A stretch of DNA of 64,000 nucleotides from Nocardia arthritidis NBRC 100137 (GCF_001612765.1 NZ_BDBB01000003.1:62001-126000), one strand, 5' to 3'. Counted from the stretch's first letter, positions 51,825 to 59,462 are shown. Notes: generated by a model not told the origin, from the letters alone. Made by a program: numbers and translations.

Positions 51825-51849
51825 ATGCCCGCGTTAACGGATCCGAAAC
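51825..51849 (-). promoter_or_regulatory. SigF-like promoter toward UsfY operon
   Basis: On the minus strand GTTT (51849-51846), 15 bases, GGGCAT (51830-51825); one base from the SigF consensus GTTT-N15-17-GGGTAT. It overlaps a divergent copy facing the CBS gene. Confidence 0.5.
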
Positions 51850-51857
51850 GGGGGTAC
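51833..51857 (+). promoter_or_regulatory. SigF-like promoter toward CBS gene
   Basis: GTTA at 51833-51836, 15 bases, GGGTAC at 51852-51857, 65 bases before the CBS gene. One -35 base and the last -10 base differ from consensus. It shares DNA with the opposite-strand promoter at 51825-51849. Confidence 0.5.
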
Positions 51858-51921
51858 GACGTCAGCGAGCAGCCCGATTCGGGCCGCTCTTACCGGTAGA
51901 GAAGTCCCAGGAGGGATCCCG

Positions 51922-52341
51922 ATGACAACAGCACGGGACATCATGACCGTGAATGTGGAATGCATCCGGTCCAGCGACACCGTGGTCGCCGCCGCGCAGC
52001 GCATGGCGGAGTTGAATGTCGGCGCCTTGCCCATCTGCGGCGAGGACGACAAGCTGAAGGGAATGCTCACCGACCGCGACATCGTGGTCAAAGTGATCGC
52101 TCAGCGCAAGGACCCGCTCGGCGTCGACGCGGGCGAACTCGGAGGCGGGGAGCTGTTCACCGTCGAAGCCGACGACGACGTGCGCAAGGTCATGTCGGTC
52201 ATGTCGCAGCATCAGGTACGCCGTGTACCAGTGTTGGAGCAGGGCAGGCTGGTCGGCATCATCGCGCAGGCCGACGTCGCCACCGCCGTCGACAACACCC
52301 AATCGGGCAGCACGGTGGAGGCGATCTCGACCGACTTCTGA
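51922..52341 (+). CDS. CBS-domain protein, Hrp1-like
   Basis: 139-residue protein of two CBS domains (about residues 5-62 and 73-132): ARDIMTVNVECIRSSDTVVAAAQRM, GALPICGEDDKLKGMLTDRDIV, VRKVMSVMSQHQVRRVPVLEQGRLVGIIAQADVA (quoted in part). The pattern is that of mycobacterial Hrp1 and related stress proteins, which bind adenosine nucleotides or other ligands in the CBS cleft. ATG 51922 follows an AGGAGG site. A SigF-like promoter faces it. It is convergent with the metallophosphatase gene. Confidence 0.88.
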   Translation: MTTARDIMTVNVECIRSSDTVVAAAQRMAELNVGALPICGEDDKLKGMLTDRDIVVKVIAQRKDPLGVDAGELGGGELFTVEADDDVRKVMSVMSQHQVRRVPVLEQGRLVGIIAQADVATAVDNTQSGSTVEAISTDF

Positions 52342-52354
52342 GCTGGGCGTTTCC

Positions 52355-53074
52355 TCAGACCGTGGCCGGGTGCATGTCGTAGACCGCGTACGCCGCTCGG
52401 ATCACCGGCTGGGCGACATTGCGCACCCGGATGCCGCCCGGAGTGGTGCCGCGCTCGGTCCCGGCGTGCGCGTGACCGTGCAATGCCAGGTCGGCGCCGT
52501 TTTCGTCGATCGCCTCGCCGAGCAGGTACGAACCGAGGAATGGGTAGATCTCCCTCGGTTCGCCGTGCAGCGTGTCGCTGATCGGGGAGTAGTGCGTGAG
52601 CGCGATGGTGATGTCGGTGCGCAGCGCGGCGAGCGCTTCGCCGAGCGCGGCGGCCACGTCCACGGTGTGCGCGGCGAATTCGCGCATCAAAGGTTCGCCG
52701 AAGACGCTCGCGCACTTGCCCGCGAACCCGCCGCCGAAACCTTTCGTGCCCGCGACCCCGAGCGTGCTCCCGTCGACGTTCAACGTCACCGAGGTTCCTT
52801 CCAGAACGGTGATGCCGTGGTCGGTCAGCGCGGACGCGATCTCGCGTTCGGCGTCGCCGTGATAGTCGTGATTGCCCAGGACGGCCACGACCGGCAGGCC
52901 CAGGTCGGCGAACTCCGCCGCGACCACCCGGCCTTCGTCGGCGCTGCCGTGGCGTGTCAGGTCGCCCGCCAGCAGCAGCACATCGGCTCGCTCGGACAGG
53001 CCCTCCAGGGCGGGTCGCCATTGCCCGCGCGAATCCACGCCGAGATGTACATCACCGACGGCGGCTATCCGCAT
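52355..53074 (-). CDS. metallophosphoesterase
   Basis: 239-residue calcineurin-type metallophosphoesterase with ordered motifs GDVHLG (8-13), GDLTRHG (near 41), GNHDYHG (near 67), and HGHAHAG (near 203) that bind two metal ions. It may hydrolyse a phosphoester or cyclic nucleotide; it is not close enough to any named enzyme to say which. I start at ATG 53074, which has GGAG upstream. It is the last gene of a three-gene operon with the BON and nucleotidyltransferase genes. Confidence 0.88.
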   Translation of the reverse strand: MRIAAVGDVHLGVDSRGQWRPALEGLSERADVLLLAGDLTRHGSADEGRVVAAEFADLGLPVVAVLGNHDYHGDAEREIASALTDHGITVLEGTSVTLNVDGSTLGVAGTKGFGGGFAGKCASVFGEPLMREFAAHTVDVAAALGEALAALRTDITIALTHYSPISDTLHGEPREIYPFLGSYLLGEAIDENGADLALHGHAHAGTERGTTPGGIRVRNVAQPVIRAAYAVYDMHPATV

Positions 53075-53079
53075 GCGGC

Positions 53080-53349
53080 TCAACTCCTTTCGGGTGCGTC
53101 CGGCTGCAGCGTCTCGGTCTCGACGGGTGCCGTGGGACGGTTGACATGGACGTCGTTGTGGATCCGCGCGTGCGGAAGCTGCTCGTGCACGACGGTTTCC
53201 ATCTGCTGCTTGCAGCTCTCGCTGCTCACCTCACCGCCGAGTGCCACGACGTCGCCACGAATGGTCACCTGCACGCCGAGCTCGGCGGTGCGGGGATCCT
53301 CGGCCAGCGCCCGGCGCAACCGTGCGACCAGGTATTGCGGCTGCTCCAT
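53080..53349 (-). CDS. BON-domain protein
   Basis: 89-residue protein consisting of a BON domain: VARLRRALAEDPRTAELGVQVTIRGDVVALGGEVSSE (about residues 8-44; quoted in part) and the following HEQLPHARIHNDVHV. BON domains bind membranes or lipids and are common in osmotic-shock and stress proteins (OsmY, Kbp). No signal peptide is present. It begins immediately after the stop of the nucleotidyltransferase gene (TAG-ATG) and lies 5 bases before the metallophosphatase. Confidence 0.85.
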   Translation of the reverse strand: MEQPQYLVARLRRALAEDPRTAELGVQVTIRGDVVALGGEVSSESCKQQMETVVHEQLPHARIHNDVHVNRPTAPVETETLQPDAPERS

Positions 53350-53913
53350 CTATTCCACCTTTCCGGTGCGGGTGATGCCGAGATCGTCGAGCAGGCCCAT
53401 GAAGGCTCGCGCGTAGGGCGAGGCCTTGGTCTGTTCGCGCACCGCCTCCCAGTCCACCTGCTCGCGCAGGTCGCGCGCGATGTGCAGAATCGGGCTGAGA
53501 TCCAGGCGGTGCGCGTCGAAGACGAGCATCTTGTCCACCATCAGATCGGTGCCGCTGATCACCGGTGCCTTCGCAGGACCGATTCGCATCTCGGTGGCCC
53601 GGTCGAGCAATTCGTCGGTCACGTCGCGATCATTCGGGCGGTGGATGACATCGACGAGAATGTCGTCGGAGTAGACCTTGCGCAACCAGTTCTCCGGCGG
53701 GTCGCACACCCGCAGGCCCGCGCGGGCCAGCGTGTGGATCGCTCGCCCGCTGTCCTCTGGTTTGACGAAGATGTCGACGTCGTGCTGGGAGGTGGGGCCG
53801 CCACGGGCATAGACCGCGCAGCCGCCCGCCACCGCGAATCGGATATCTGTCGCCGCCAACGCGTTCACCGTGCGGGTGAGCGCATGCAGCAGCTGATCGG
53901 TGGTAACGGCCAT
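53350..53913 (-). CDS. nucleotidyltransferase-fold protein
   Basis: 187-residue protein with the minimal nucleotidyltransferase core: VAGGCAVYARGGPTSQHDVDIFV (about residues 27-49) gives GG followed by the catalytic D-x-D, and LVDVIHRPND supplies the third acidic residue. Stand-alone members may AMPylate or nucleotidylate proteins; some belong to AbiEii-type toxins. No antitoxin gene lies beside it, so a toxin role is not supported. It starts at ATG 53913, first in the operon. Confidence 0.75.
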   Translation of the reverse strand: MAVTTDQLLHALTRTVNALAATDIRFAVAGGCAVYARGGPTSQHDVDIFVKPEDSGRAIHTLARAGLRVCDPPENWLRKVYSDDILVDVIHRPNDRDVTDELLDRATEMRIGPAKAPVISGTDLMVDKMLVFDAHRLDLSPILHIARDLREQVDWEAVREQTKASPYARAFMGLLDDLGITRTGKVE

Positions 53914-53940
53914 GCAGCGGTGGTACCCGGCGGATACCGG

Positions 53941-53964
53941 GTTAATCGGCGTTTCACCGGGTAT
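53941..53964 (+). promoter_or_regulatory. possible SigF promoter, chaB-like gene
   Basis: GTTA at 53941-53944, 14 bases, GGGTAT at 53959-53964, 92 bases before the ChaB-like gene. The -10 element is consensus; spacing is one short and the -35 has one change. Confidence 0.4.
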
Positions 53965-54055
53965 GCGTCCGGATATCCGGAGGGCCCACGCGGCGGCGCA
54001 CCCGGGCTTTCGCACCACTCCGGACCACCGGCCTCGGAACGGGAGAGGAGCGATT

Positions 54056-54355
54056 ATGCCCAAGACGACAGCACGCGGCGACGTCGAGCAGTCGGAGTTG
54101 CCGAGCACGCTGCAGCGGTCGGAGGAGAAGGCTCAGCGCACCTTCGCCGAGGCGCACGACGCCGCGCTCCAACAGTACGACGGCGACGAGCAGCGCGCCT
54201 ACCGCGTCGCCTACGCCGCACTGAAGTCCAAGGAGCACCTGCTCGACATCGCCCGGCGACTGGACATCGCCGGTCGCTCGCGGATGACCACGGACGAACT
54301 CGTCGAGGCGCTCGAGAAACGCAATCGCCGGGAGTCGGCGCGTGCCCGAGGATGA
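54056..54355 (+). CDS. ChaB family protein with SAP-like tail
   Basis: 99-residue protein. The ChaB fold occupies about residues 14-65: LPSTLQRSEEKAQRTFAEAHDAALQQYDGDEQRAYRVAYAALK (quoted in part). A C-terminal SAP/Rho-N-like helix pair (MTTDELVEALEKRNRR) could bind nucleic acid. ChaB was named for a cation-transport locus in E. coli but is mostly a small conserved stress-associated protein in actinomycetes. ATG 54056 has GAGAGGAG upstream. Confidence 0.82.
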   Translation: MPKTTARGDVEQSELPSTLQRSEEKAQRTFAEAHDAALQQYDGDEQRAYRVAYAALKSKEHLLDIARRLDIAGRSRMTTDELVEALEKRNRRESARARG

Positions 54356-54854
54356 GGACGACGCCTGGGCGCGTCGCGCCCGTGGCGAGACCGAACTCGA
54401 ACGACTGGACCGGAACTGGGGCAGCCTGATCCAGGAGTTGCGTGTCGTGCAGACCGGCGTGCAGTTCCTCTTCGGTGCGTTGCTGGTCCTGCCGTTCCAG
54501 GCGTCGTTCGGCACACTGTCACCGGGTATGCGAGCGCTCTATATGGCCACCTTGGCCGCGGTGCTGGGGGCTACGGTGTTCCTGATCGCCCCGGTGTCCT
54601 GGCATCGCATCCTGTTCCGCCGTCACCGCTTGGGCAATGTCGTCGCGGCGGCGCACCGGTGCGCGATGGCGGGCGTAGCACTGCTGGGTCTCGCGTTGAT
54701 CGGCGCGGTGATCCTCGTGGTCGACTACGTGACGGGGACGGCCGCGGCAGTGGGGGCCGGCGTCGTCGCCGTCGCGTTGTTCGTGGTGACGTGGCTCATC
54801 GCGCCGTGGCGCTGGCGCAGCGGCTCCGAGGATGTCCGCGCCGACCACTCTTGA
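54342..54854 (+). CDS. DUF6328-type membrane protein
   Basis: 170-residue protein. A polar N-terminus (ARRARGETELERLDRNWGSLIQELRVVQTGVQ) is followed by four membrane helices at about 40-58, 66-86, 108-128 and 132-152. It belongs to a small actinobacterial family of unknown role. It starts at GTG 54342 inside the end of the ChaB-like gene (14-base overlap), so the two are co-translated. Confidence 0.8.
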   Translation: MPEDEDDAWARRARGETELERLDRNWGSLIQELRVVQTGVQFLFGALLVLPFQASFGTLSPGMRALYMATLAAVLGATVFLIAPVSWHRILFRRHRLGNVVAAAHRCAMAGVALLGLALIGAVILVVDYVTGTAAAVGAGVVAVALFVVTWLIAPWRWRSGSEDVRADHS

Positions 54855-54870
54855 CGCGAACACTCCCGAG

Positions 54871-56082
54871 TCAGCGAGCCCAGGAGACCACTTCTCCCGC
54901 GTGGGCGGGGGCGCCGCGGTGATAGGCGCTGAGCGTCTCGGTCGCCACCCGATCCCAGGAATTCCGGCTCGCGGCCCGCTGATAGCCTGCGGCGCCCCAG
55001 GTTTCGCGGAGCGTCGAGTCCATGAGCAAGGGACGCACGGCCCGGACGATCGCGTCGGGTTCGGGCGGGGCGACGAATCGTCCGGTGACGCCGTCGACCA
55101 CCGTGTCCAGCAGACCGCCGACGGGCGTGGCGATCACCGGCTTGCCGCAGGCCATCGCTTCCAGGGCCACCCGGCCGAACGGCTCGTACCAGGGCGTGCA
55201 GAGCACCGCGTCCGCGGAGCGGTACAGCCGCGGCAACGTCTGCCGCGTCACCGTTCCGGCCAGCCGGAGACGCTCGCGCACACCGTGATCCGAGGCGAGG
55301 CGGCGCAGCCGGCGACCTTCGGCGTCGTCTTCGTCGTCGGCGGCGGGGGCTCCCACGATCACCAGTTCGGTGTCCGGGAGGTCCTGCAGCGCTCGGATCA
55401 CCGGGTCGAATCCGCTGCGCCGCACCAACTCTCCGGACGCGAGCAATCGGTGTGTGGCGTGCCGATCGGCGACCGCGCCCTCCGGGGTGAACGCGGTGAG
55501 GTCGACGCCGTGCGGTACGATCGTGGTCCGGAACCGCGGCACACCCATCCGGGCCAGCTCCGCGACCTCGTCGGAGCAGGTCGCCACCACGTGCGCGGCC
55601 CGCGTCGCGATGAGCCGCTCGAATCGGATCCGCGAGCGCGGACTCGGGTCGGCGAGTCCTTCGCAGCGCCGCTGCACGGTGCCGAGGCCGTGGAAGGTCA
55701 GCACCACCGGGATGCCGTGGGCGCGCGAGGCCAGCTCGGCGGCGAGTCCCGATTTCCAGTAGTGCGCGTGCACGATATCCGGTCGTTCGGCGGCCCAGTG
55801 CCGCCGCAGGACCGTGCCGAAATCCCCGAGGTAGGGCAATGTCCGATCGCTCGGCAGCGGGGTGGGCGGTCCCGCTGCGACGTGCACCACGCGATAGCCG
55901 CCCTCGGCGAGCAGCTCGGCGGGGGCCCGCGGACCGATGCGCCGGGTATAGACCGTCACCTCGTGCCCGCGGCGCGCGTAGGCCGCCGACAATTCGGCCA
56001 CGTACGCACCGCGGCCGCCCCCGTCGGCAGGGCTCCCGTCGGCGAGGGGGCTGGCGTCTTCGGAAACGATGGCAATCTTCAC
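54871..56082 (-). CDS. glycosyltransferase family 4 (GT-B)
   Basis: 403-residue GT4 enzyme. The N-terminal domain has GGRGAYVAELSAAYARRGHEVTVYTR (near 21-48) and the DIVHAHYWKSGLAAEL block; the C-terminal domain carries the donor-site E-x7-E as WYEPFGRVALEAMACGKPVIATPVGG. It transfers a sugar from a nucleotide donor, perhaps to a glycolipid or trehalose-type acceptor, as in MshA-like enzymes. It starts at ATG 56082 and is convergent with the DUF6328 gene. Confidence 0.88.
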   Translation of the reverse strand: MKIAIVSEDASPLADGSPADGGGRGAYVAELSAAYARRGHEVTVYTRRIGPRAPAELLAEGGYRVVHVAAGPPTPLPSDRTLPYLGDFGTVLRRHWAAERPDIVHAHYWKSGLAAELASRAHGIPVVLTFHGLGTVQRRCEGLADPSPRSRIRFERLIATRAAHVVATCSDEVAELARMGVPRFRTTIVPHGVDLTAFTPEGAVADRHATHRLLASGELVRRSGFDPVIRALQDLPDTELVIVGAPAADDEDDAEGRRLRRLASDHGVRERLRLAGTVTRQTLPRLYRSADAVLCTPWYEPFGRVALEAMACGKPVIATPVGGLLDTVVDGVTGRFVAPPEPDAIVRAVRPLLMDSTLRETWGAAGYQRAASRNSWDRVATETLSAYHRGAPAHAGEVVSWAR

Positions 56083-56460
56083 CGGGTGCTCCGTTCTCGT
56101 CGCGGGCGCCGTGCGGACGCGCTCATCCGCGCGCTTGCCCTACGACCGGCATCGCGTGACGTTCGGGAATATGTCGAGGTATGCCCGGAGACGCGCCGAT
56201 GAAACCCCACGTCAGCGGGCAGATCGCGAGCCGAACGGTCGGTTTTTCCCGGTTTCGGGACCACCGGCGACGGGTCACGTTCTCCTACCGAACGCTGTCG
56301 GGAACGTGTCGACCGTGCCACACTGTAGGAAGGTTGAGATCACAGCCGACCCCGGTTCGACGCATTCGGCGCAGCCGGTCGATGGGACGGCACGGCAACC
56401 GATTCGCCCTCGTCCCGGCCGCCGCGGAGGACTGGAAACCCCCTACACGGGAGGTTCGAC
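56083..56460. other. 378-base intergenic region before STAS gene
   Basis: A divergent promoter region between the GT4 and STAS genes. I see no convincing ORF. It contains a possible SigF promoter at 56252-56277 facing the STAS gene. The ribosome site GGGAGG at 56449-56454 belongs to the STAS gene. Confidence 0.5.
56252..56277 (+). promoter_or_regulatory. weak SigF-like promoter, STAS gene
   Basis: GTTT at 56252-56255, 16 bases, GGGTCA at 56272-56277; two -10 bases differ from GGGTAT. It is 183 bases before the STAS start. Confidence 0.3.
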
Positions 56461-56874
56461 TTGTCTGCCATTTCTCTGCTACGAGAGCATGCCGAGGGCG
56501 TGCATCTCAATGGTTCGGGACCGGGACGTCGTCGGGACAACCGGTTGTGGGCACAGCGGGTGGATCGCCGCCGCGAATGCGTGGTGGTCCGAGTCGAAGG
56601 CGAGTTGGACGCCGCCGTGTCGGCCGAGTTCTTCGAGACGGTCGACCGGGCCTTGCAGTCACCGTGTGATGCGGTGGTGATCGATCTGCGCGCGGCGAGG
56701 TTTTTGAGCCTGCGCGCGGCCGCGCGGCTCGGCACGCTGCGCAGGGACGTGATGGGGCGTCCGGATCTGCGGATCGTCGCGGGCGGACCGGGAGTGGAGC
56801 GAGCACTCGAGGTGACCGGCGTGCGATCGTTGTTCCCCCGTTACTCGTCCATGCGGACAGCACTGGACGCCTGA
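56461..56874 (+). CDS. STAS-domain protein, anti-sigma antagonist-like
   Basis: 137-residue protein; from about residue 38 it follows the STAS anti-sigma antagonist fold (CVVVRVEGELDAAVSAEFFETVDRAL ... CDAVVIDLRAARFLSLRAAARLG; quoted in part). In RsbV-type proteins this turn reads F-x-D-S-S/T-G with a phosphorylated Ser; here it is F-L-S-L-R-A, so the acceptor position appears to be Leu. It may be a constitutive or phosphorylation-independent antagonist. The start TTG 56461 has GGGAGG 6 bases upstream. Its gene lies 1.3 kb before rsbW-sigF. Confidence 0.8.
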   Translation: MSAISLLREHAEGVHLNGSGPGRRRDNRLWAQRVDRRRECVVVRVEGELDAAVSAEFFETVDRALQSPCDAVVIDLRAARFLSLRAAARLGTLRRDVMGRPDLRIVAGGPGVERALEVTGVRSLFPRYSSMRTALDA

Positions 56875-56903
56875 GCCGGAGGCCGCCTCGAAGCCCGTGC
56901 CCG

Positions 56904-56933
56904 CGGTGTGACCCCCCCGATCCGGTCACACCG
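56904..56933. repeat. hairpin between STAS and PAS-ANTAR genes
   Basis: CGGTGTGAC at 56904-56912 pairs perfectly with GTCACACCG at 56925-56933, loop 12 bases. It could end the STAS transcript or be an operator or RNA element ahead of the ANTAR gene. No T-run follows. Confidence 0.4.
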
Positions 56934-56960
56934 GGTGCATTGGCATCGGATACTTCTGCG

Positions 56961-57644
56961 GTGAGTGAAAGCAGGTCGGTCCAGCCCGAGGAGGCGCTCG
57001 CGCTGGATCGGGTGATCGGTACGGGAACGCCGCAGAGCGTCGGCGGTTTCCGTTTCTGGTTCGCCGACCAGCGATGGGAGTGGTCGGACGAGGTCGCGTC
57101 GATGCACGGCTACCGACCGGGGTCGGTGACGCCGACGACGGAGTTGTTGCTGACGCACAAACACCCCGACGACCGCGAGGCGGTGGCCAGCGCCTTGGCG
57201 CGATCGATCGCCGACGCGGAACCGTTCTCCAGCAGGCATCGCATCATCGATACCGCAGGCGCGGTGCATCACGTGATCCTGGTCGCCGATCGGATGACCG
57301 ACGAGGGGGGCCGGGTGGTCGGCACTTCGGGCTATTACATCGACGTCACCGGCACCCTCGCCGAACACCGGCAGGAGGCGCTGGACGACGCCCTGCCCGA
57401 GCTGTACGCCGCCCGATCGGTGATCGAACAGGCGAAGGGCGCGCTCATGCTGATCTACGGCATCGGTCCCGAGCAGGCTTTCCGGGTGCTGAGCTGGCGA
57501 TCGCAGGAAACCAACGTCAAGCTGCGGATACTGGCCGCCCGGCTGGTCGCCGATCTGCCCGGTCTGACCGGTGTCCCGCCCGGGCTGCGCACCGAGTTCG
57601 ACCATTTGCTGCTCACCGCTCACGAGCGCAGCGCCGCCGACTGA
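56961..57644 (+). CDS. PAS-ANTAR regulator
   Basis: 227-residue protein. A PAS domain (about 25-130: FRFWFADQRWEWSDEVASMHGYRPGSV ... YYIDVTGTLAEHRQE; quoted in part) is joined to a C-terminal ANTAR RNA-binding domain (about 145-200: ARSVIEQAKGALMLIYGIGPEQAFRVLSWRSQETNVKLRILA, quoted in part). ANTAR proteins bind paired hairpins in nascent RNA and stop termination. Mycobacterial PAS-ANTAR proteins of this type tie to lipid and stress regulation. I start at GTG 56961; TTG 56940 is in frame. A hairpin lies just before the start. Confidence 0.85.
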   Translation: MSESRSVQPEEALALDRVIGTGTPQSVGGFRFWFADQRWEWSDEVASMHGYRPGSVTPTTELLLTHKHPDDREAVASALARSIADAEPFSSRHRIIDTAGAVHHVILVADRMTDEGGRVVGTSGYYIDVTGTLAEHRQEALDDALPELYAARSVIEQAKGALMLIYGIGPEQAFRVLSWRSQETNVKLRILAARLVADLPGLTGVPPGLRTEFDHLLLTAHERSAAD

Positions 57645-57649
57645 CCCGC

Positions 57650-57674
57650 GTTTCGATCCGGTCGCGGCGGGTAC
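57650..57674 (+). promoter_or_regulatory. SigF promoter upstream of rsbW-sigF
   Basis: GTTT at 57650-57653, 15 bases, GGGTAC at 57669-57674. It matches the mycobacterial SigF consensus except for the last base, and lies 135 bases before rsbW. In M. tuberculosis usfX-sigF is transcribed from a SigF promoter, so the same autoregulation is likely. Confidence 0.65.
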
Positions 57675-57808
57675 GTCCTCGACGAGGAACGCGGCGGTAT
57701 TTCTGCTCCACAGTCCGCGGCGCCTGCGGTGTTCCGGTGGTCGAGGAAAACCGCAGCGGTACGCAGGCCACGGTGGAGTGGCTGTGAGGACAAGGTGGTG
57801 ATGGGCAA

Positions 57809-58240
57809 ATGGGGGAGTGGACTTCCCGATCCTTTACCGACACAACGACTATCGGTGTACGGGTGCCCGCCCGGCTGGAGCAGCTGACCATGCTGCGCGC
57901 GCTCGCCGAGACCGTTGCCCTCATCGCCGACTTCGCCCTGGACGAGGTGACCGACATCCGCCTGGCGCTCGACGAAGTGGCGACTTCCCTCATTCTCGAC
58001 GCTGCGGCGGGCTCGACGATCGACTGCGAGTTCACCTACGACACCGACAAGATGTTCGTGCACGTCTCGTCGGTCGCGGTGACCGAGTCGGTGATGGGTC
58101 ATGCCGGCCTGGGCTGGCACATCGTGCGCACGCTGAGCGACTCGATCGCCGCCGCGCAGGGGTCCTACGACAGCGTTCGCGGGGGATATCCGACAGTGAT
58201 CGATTTCAGCTGGGTGCGGGGTGCCCGCAATGGCGGGTGA
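57809..58240 (+). CDS. rsbW: anti-sigma F factor (RsbW/UsfX-like)
   Basis: 143-residue GHKL-fold kinase/anti-sigma protein. The segment VTDIRLALDEVATSLI (about 48-63) is the N-box equivalent, close to that of mycobacterial UsfX, and LGWHIVRTLSDSI corresponds to the G-box helix. It should bind and hold SigF inactive until a STAS antagonist intervenes. It starts at ATG 57809 and overlaps sigF by about 11 bases, which fixes the stoichiometry. A SigF-type promoter lies 135 bases upstream. Confidence 0.88.
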   Translation: MGEWTSRSFTDTTTIGVRVPARLEQLTMLRALAETVALIADFALDEVTDIRLALDEVATSLILDAAAGSTIDCEFTYDTDKMFVHVSSVAVTESVMGHAGLGWHIVRTLSDSIAAAQGSYDSVRGGYPTVIDFSWVRGARNGG

Positions 58241-59015
58241 ATCGAGGTCGCGTGGGGACACCTACGACAACATCGAGCCGCTGTTCGAGAAGATCGCCGC
58301 ATTGGAACCCGGCGACGCGCGGCGCGAGGCCATGCGCTTGGAGCTGATCGAACGATGCCTGCCCCTCGCCGAACACATCGCGCGGAAGTTCTCCGGGCGC
58401 GGCGAGAACTTCGATGACCTGCTGCAAGTGGCGCGGCTGGGGCTGGTGCAGGCAGCCGACCGTTTCGATGTGTCGCGCGGGTCGCCGTTCCTGTCCTTCG
58501 CGGTCCCCACCATCATGGGCGAGGTCCGGCGGCATTTCCGGGACAACACCTGGGCCGTGCGGGTGCCGCGCCGGACCAAGGAGATCCAGCTGAGCATCGG
58601 GCCCACGGTCGAGACGCTGTCGCAGCGATTGGGCCGGATGCCGCGGGCCAGGGAGATCGCGGCGGAGCTGGAGGTCGATCTCGTCGAGGTGACCCAAGCG
58701 CTGATCGCGGGCAACGCCTACCAGTCGGCGTCCATCGACGCGGTCGCCGGTGAGGACGCCGAGAGCGCTCCGCAGCCGCTGCTGGACAGCCTCGGCATCG
58801 AAGAGCCCACCTACCACCTCGTCGAGGACGTCATGGCCGTCCAGCCGCTGCTCGGTGAGCTCCCCGAACGTGAGCGTCAGGTGCTGATCATGCGATTCTT
58901 CGAATCGTTGACGCAGAATCAGATCGCCGAGCGGCTCGGGGTCTCGCAGATGCACGTCTCGCGCATTCTGTCCCGGACCTTGAATTCGCTGCGCGAACAG
59001 GCGATGCGGGACTGA
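58230..59015 (+). CDS. sigF: RNA polymerase sigma factor SigF
   Basis: 261-residue group 3 sigma factor (SigB/F/G subfamily). Region 2 contains RCLPLAEHIARKFSGRGENFDDLLQVARLGLVQAADRFD and FLSFAVPTIMGEVRRHFRD (separate blocks). Region 3 follows, and region 4 is LLGELPERERQVLIMRFFESLTQNQIAERLGVSQMHVSRIL (quoted in part). It recognises GTTT/GGGTAT-type promoters. The start is ATG 58230 or GTG 58221, both in frame. It overlaps rsbW. It is convergent with the proline-rich gene. Confidence 0.92.
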   Translation: MAGESRSRGDTYDNIEPLFEKIAALEPGDARREAMRLELIERCLPLAEHIARKFSGRGENFDDLLQVARLGLVQAADRFDVSRGSPFLSFAVPTIMGEVRRHFRDNTWAVRVPRRTKEIQLSIGPTVETLSQRLGRMPRAREIAAELEVDLVEVTQALIAGNAYQSASIDAVAGEDAESAPQPLLDSLGIEEPTYHLVEDVMAVQPLLGELPERERQVLIMRFFESLTQNQIAERLGVSQMHVSRILSRTLNSLREQAMRD

Positions 59016-59042
59016 CCCAGGGTCGGCTGCATCGGATTCGGC

Positions 59043-59339
59043 CTACACCGGATTCGGCGGAGCCGGGTCCGGCGACGGCCCGGGCAGGCCGGGGTCCGGC
59101 GAGGGGCGGCCGGGGTCCGGTATCGGAGGCGTCGGCGCGGGGCCGGGTGCGGGTGGCCGTGGCGCGGGACCGGGCACCGGCGGCAGCGGATTCGGATCGG
59201 GTTCCGGCGGAACGGGATTCGGATCCGGAATGGGGTCCGGCTCGGGAATCGGCGGTACCGGGTCCGGCTCCGGGATGGGCGGCACCGAATCCGGATCGGG
59301 TGTGGGCGGGACCGGCTGTGCCGCGGTGTGACTGGACAT
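59043..59339 (-). CDS. proline-rich repeat peptide
   Basis: 98-residue ORF, 47 of them proline, built of irregular repeats of PPIPEPDP/PDPNP/PGPAP type. After a short start (MSSHTAAQ) it has no hydrophobic segment. Acidic in its first half, it should form an extended polyproline chain. AAGGAG stands upstream of ATG 59339, and a possible SigF promoter precedes it, so it is probably translated. No family is recognised; such chains act as spacers or adhesins. Confidence 0.6.
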   Translation of the reverse strand: MSSHTAAQPVPPTPDPDSVPPIPEPDPVPPIPEPDPIPDPNPVPPEPDPNPLPPVPGPAPRPPAPGPAPTPPIPDPGRPSPDPGLPGPSPDPAPPNPV

Positions 59340-59374
59340 GCCAACTCCTTCTCGTACGGGCGAACATCGGCCGG

Positions 59375-59399
59375 TTACCCATCGGCCGCCGGACGAACC
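59375..59399 (-). promoter_or_regulatory. possible SigF promoter, proline-rich gene
   Basis: On the minus strand GGTTC (59399-59395), 14 bases, GGGTAA (59380-59375). The -10 is near consensus; the -35 has GTTC for GTTT and the spacing is short. It lies 36 bases before the ATG. Confidence 0.4.
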
Positions 59400-59436
59400 G
59401 GTCTGCCCCTCGCGTCACCCGCGGTCCGGCCGACCA

Positions 59437-59462
59437 GTTTGCGGAAGTTCGCGGACGGGTAT
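59437..59462 (+). promoter_or_regulatory. consensus SigF promoter
   Basis: GTTT at 59437-59440, 16 bases, GGGTAT at 59457-59462: an exact match to the mycobacterial SigF consensus, 48 bases before ATG 59510. Confidence 0.7.

Noticed and set aside
53350..53913. Toxin half of an AbiE-type toxin-antitoxin pair
   Set aside because: The nucleotidyltransferase core is there, but no antitoxin-like gene is adjacent; the neighbours are BON and metallophosphatase genes.
53915..53965. Minus-strand SigF-type promoter for the nucleotidyltransferase operon
   Set aside because: A GGGTAC is present at 53928-53923, but no GTTT-like element stands at the right distance.
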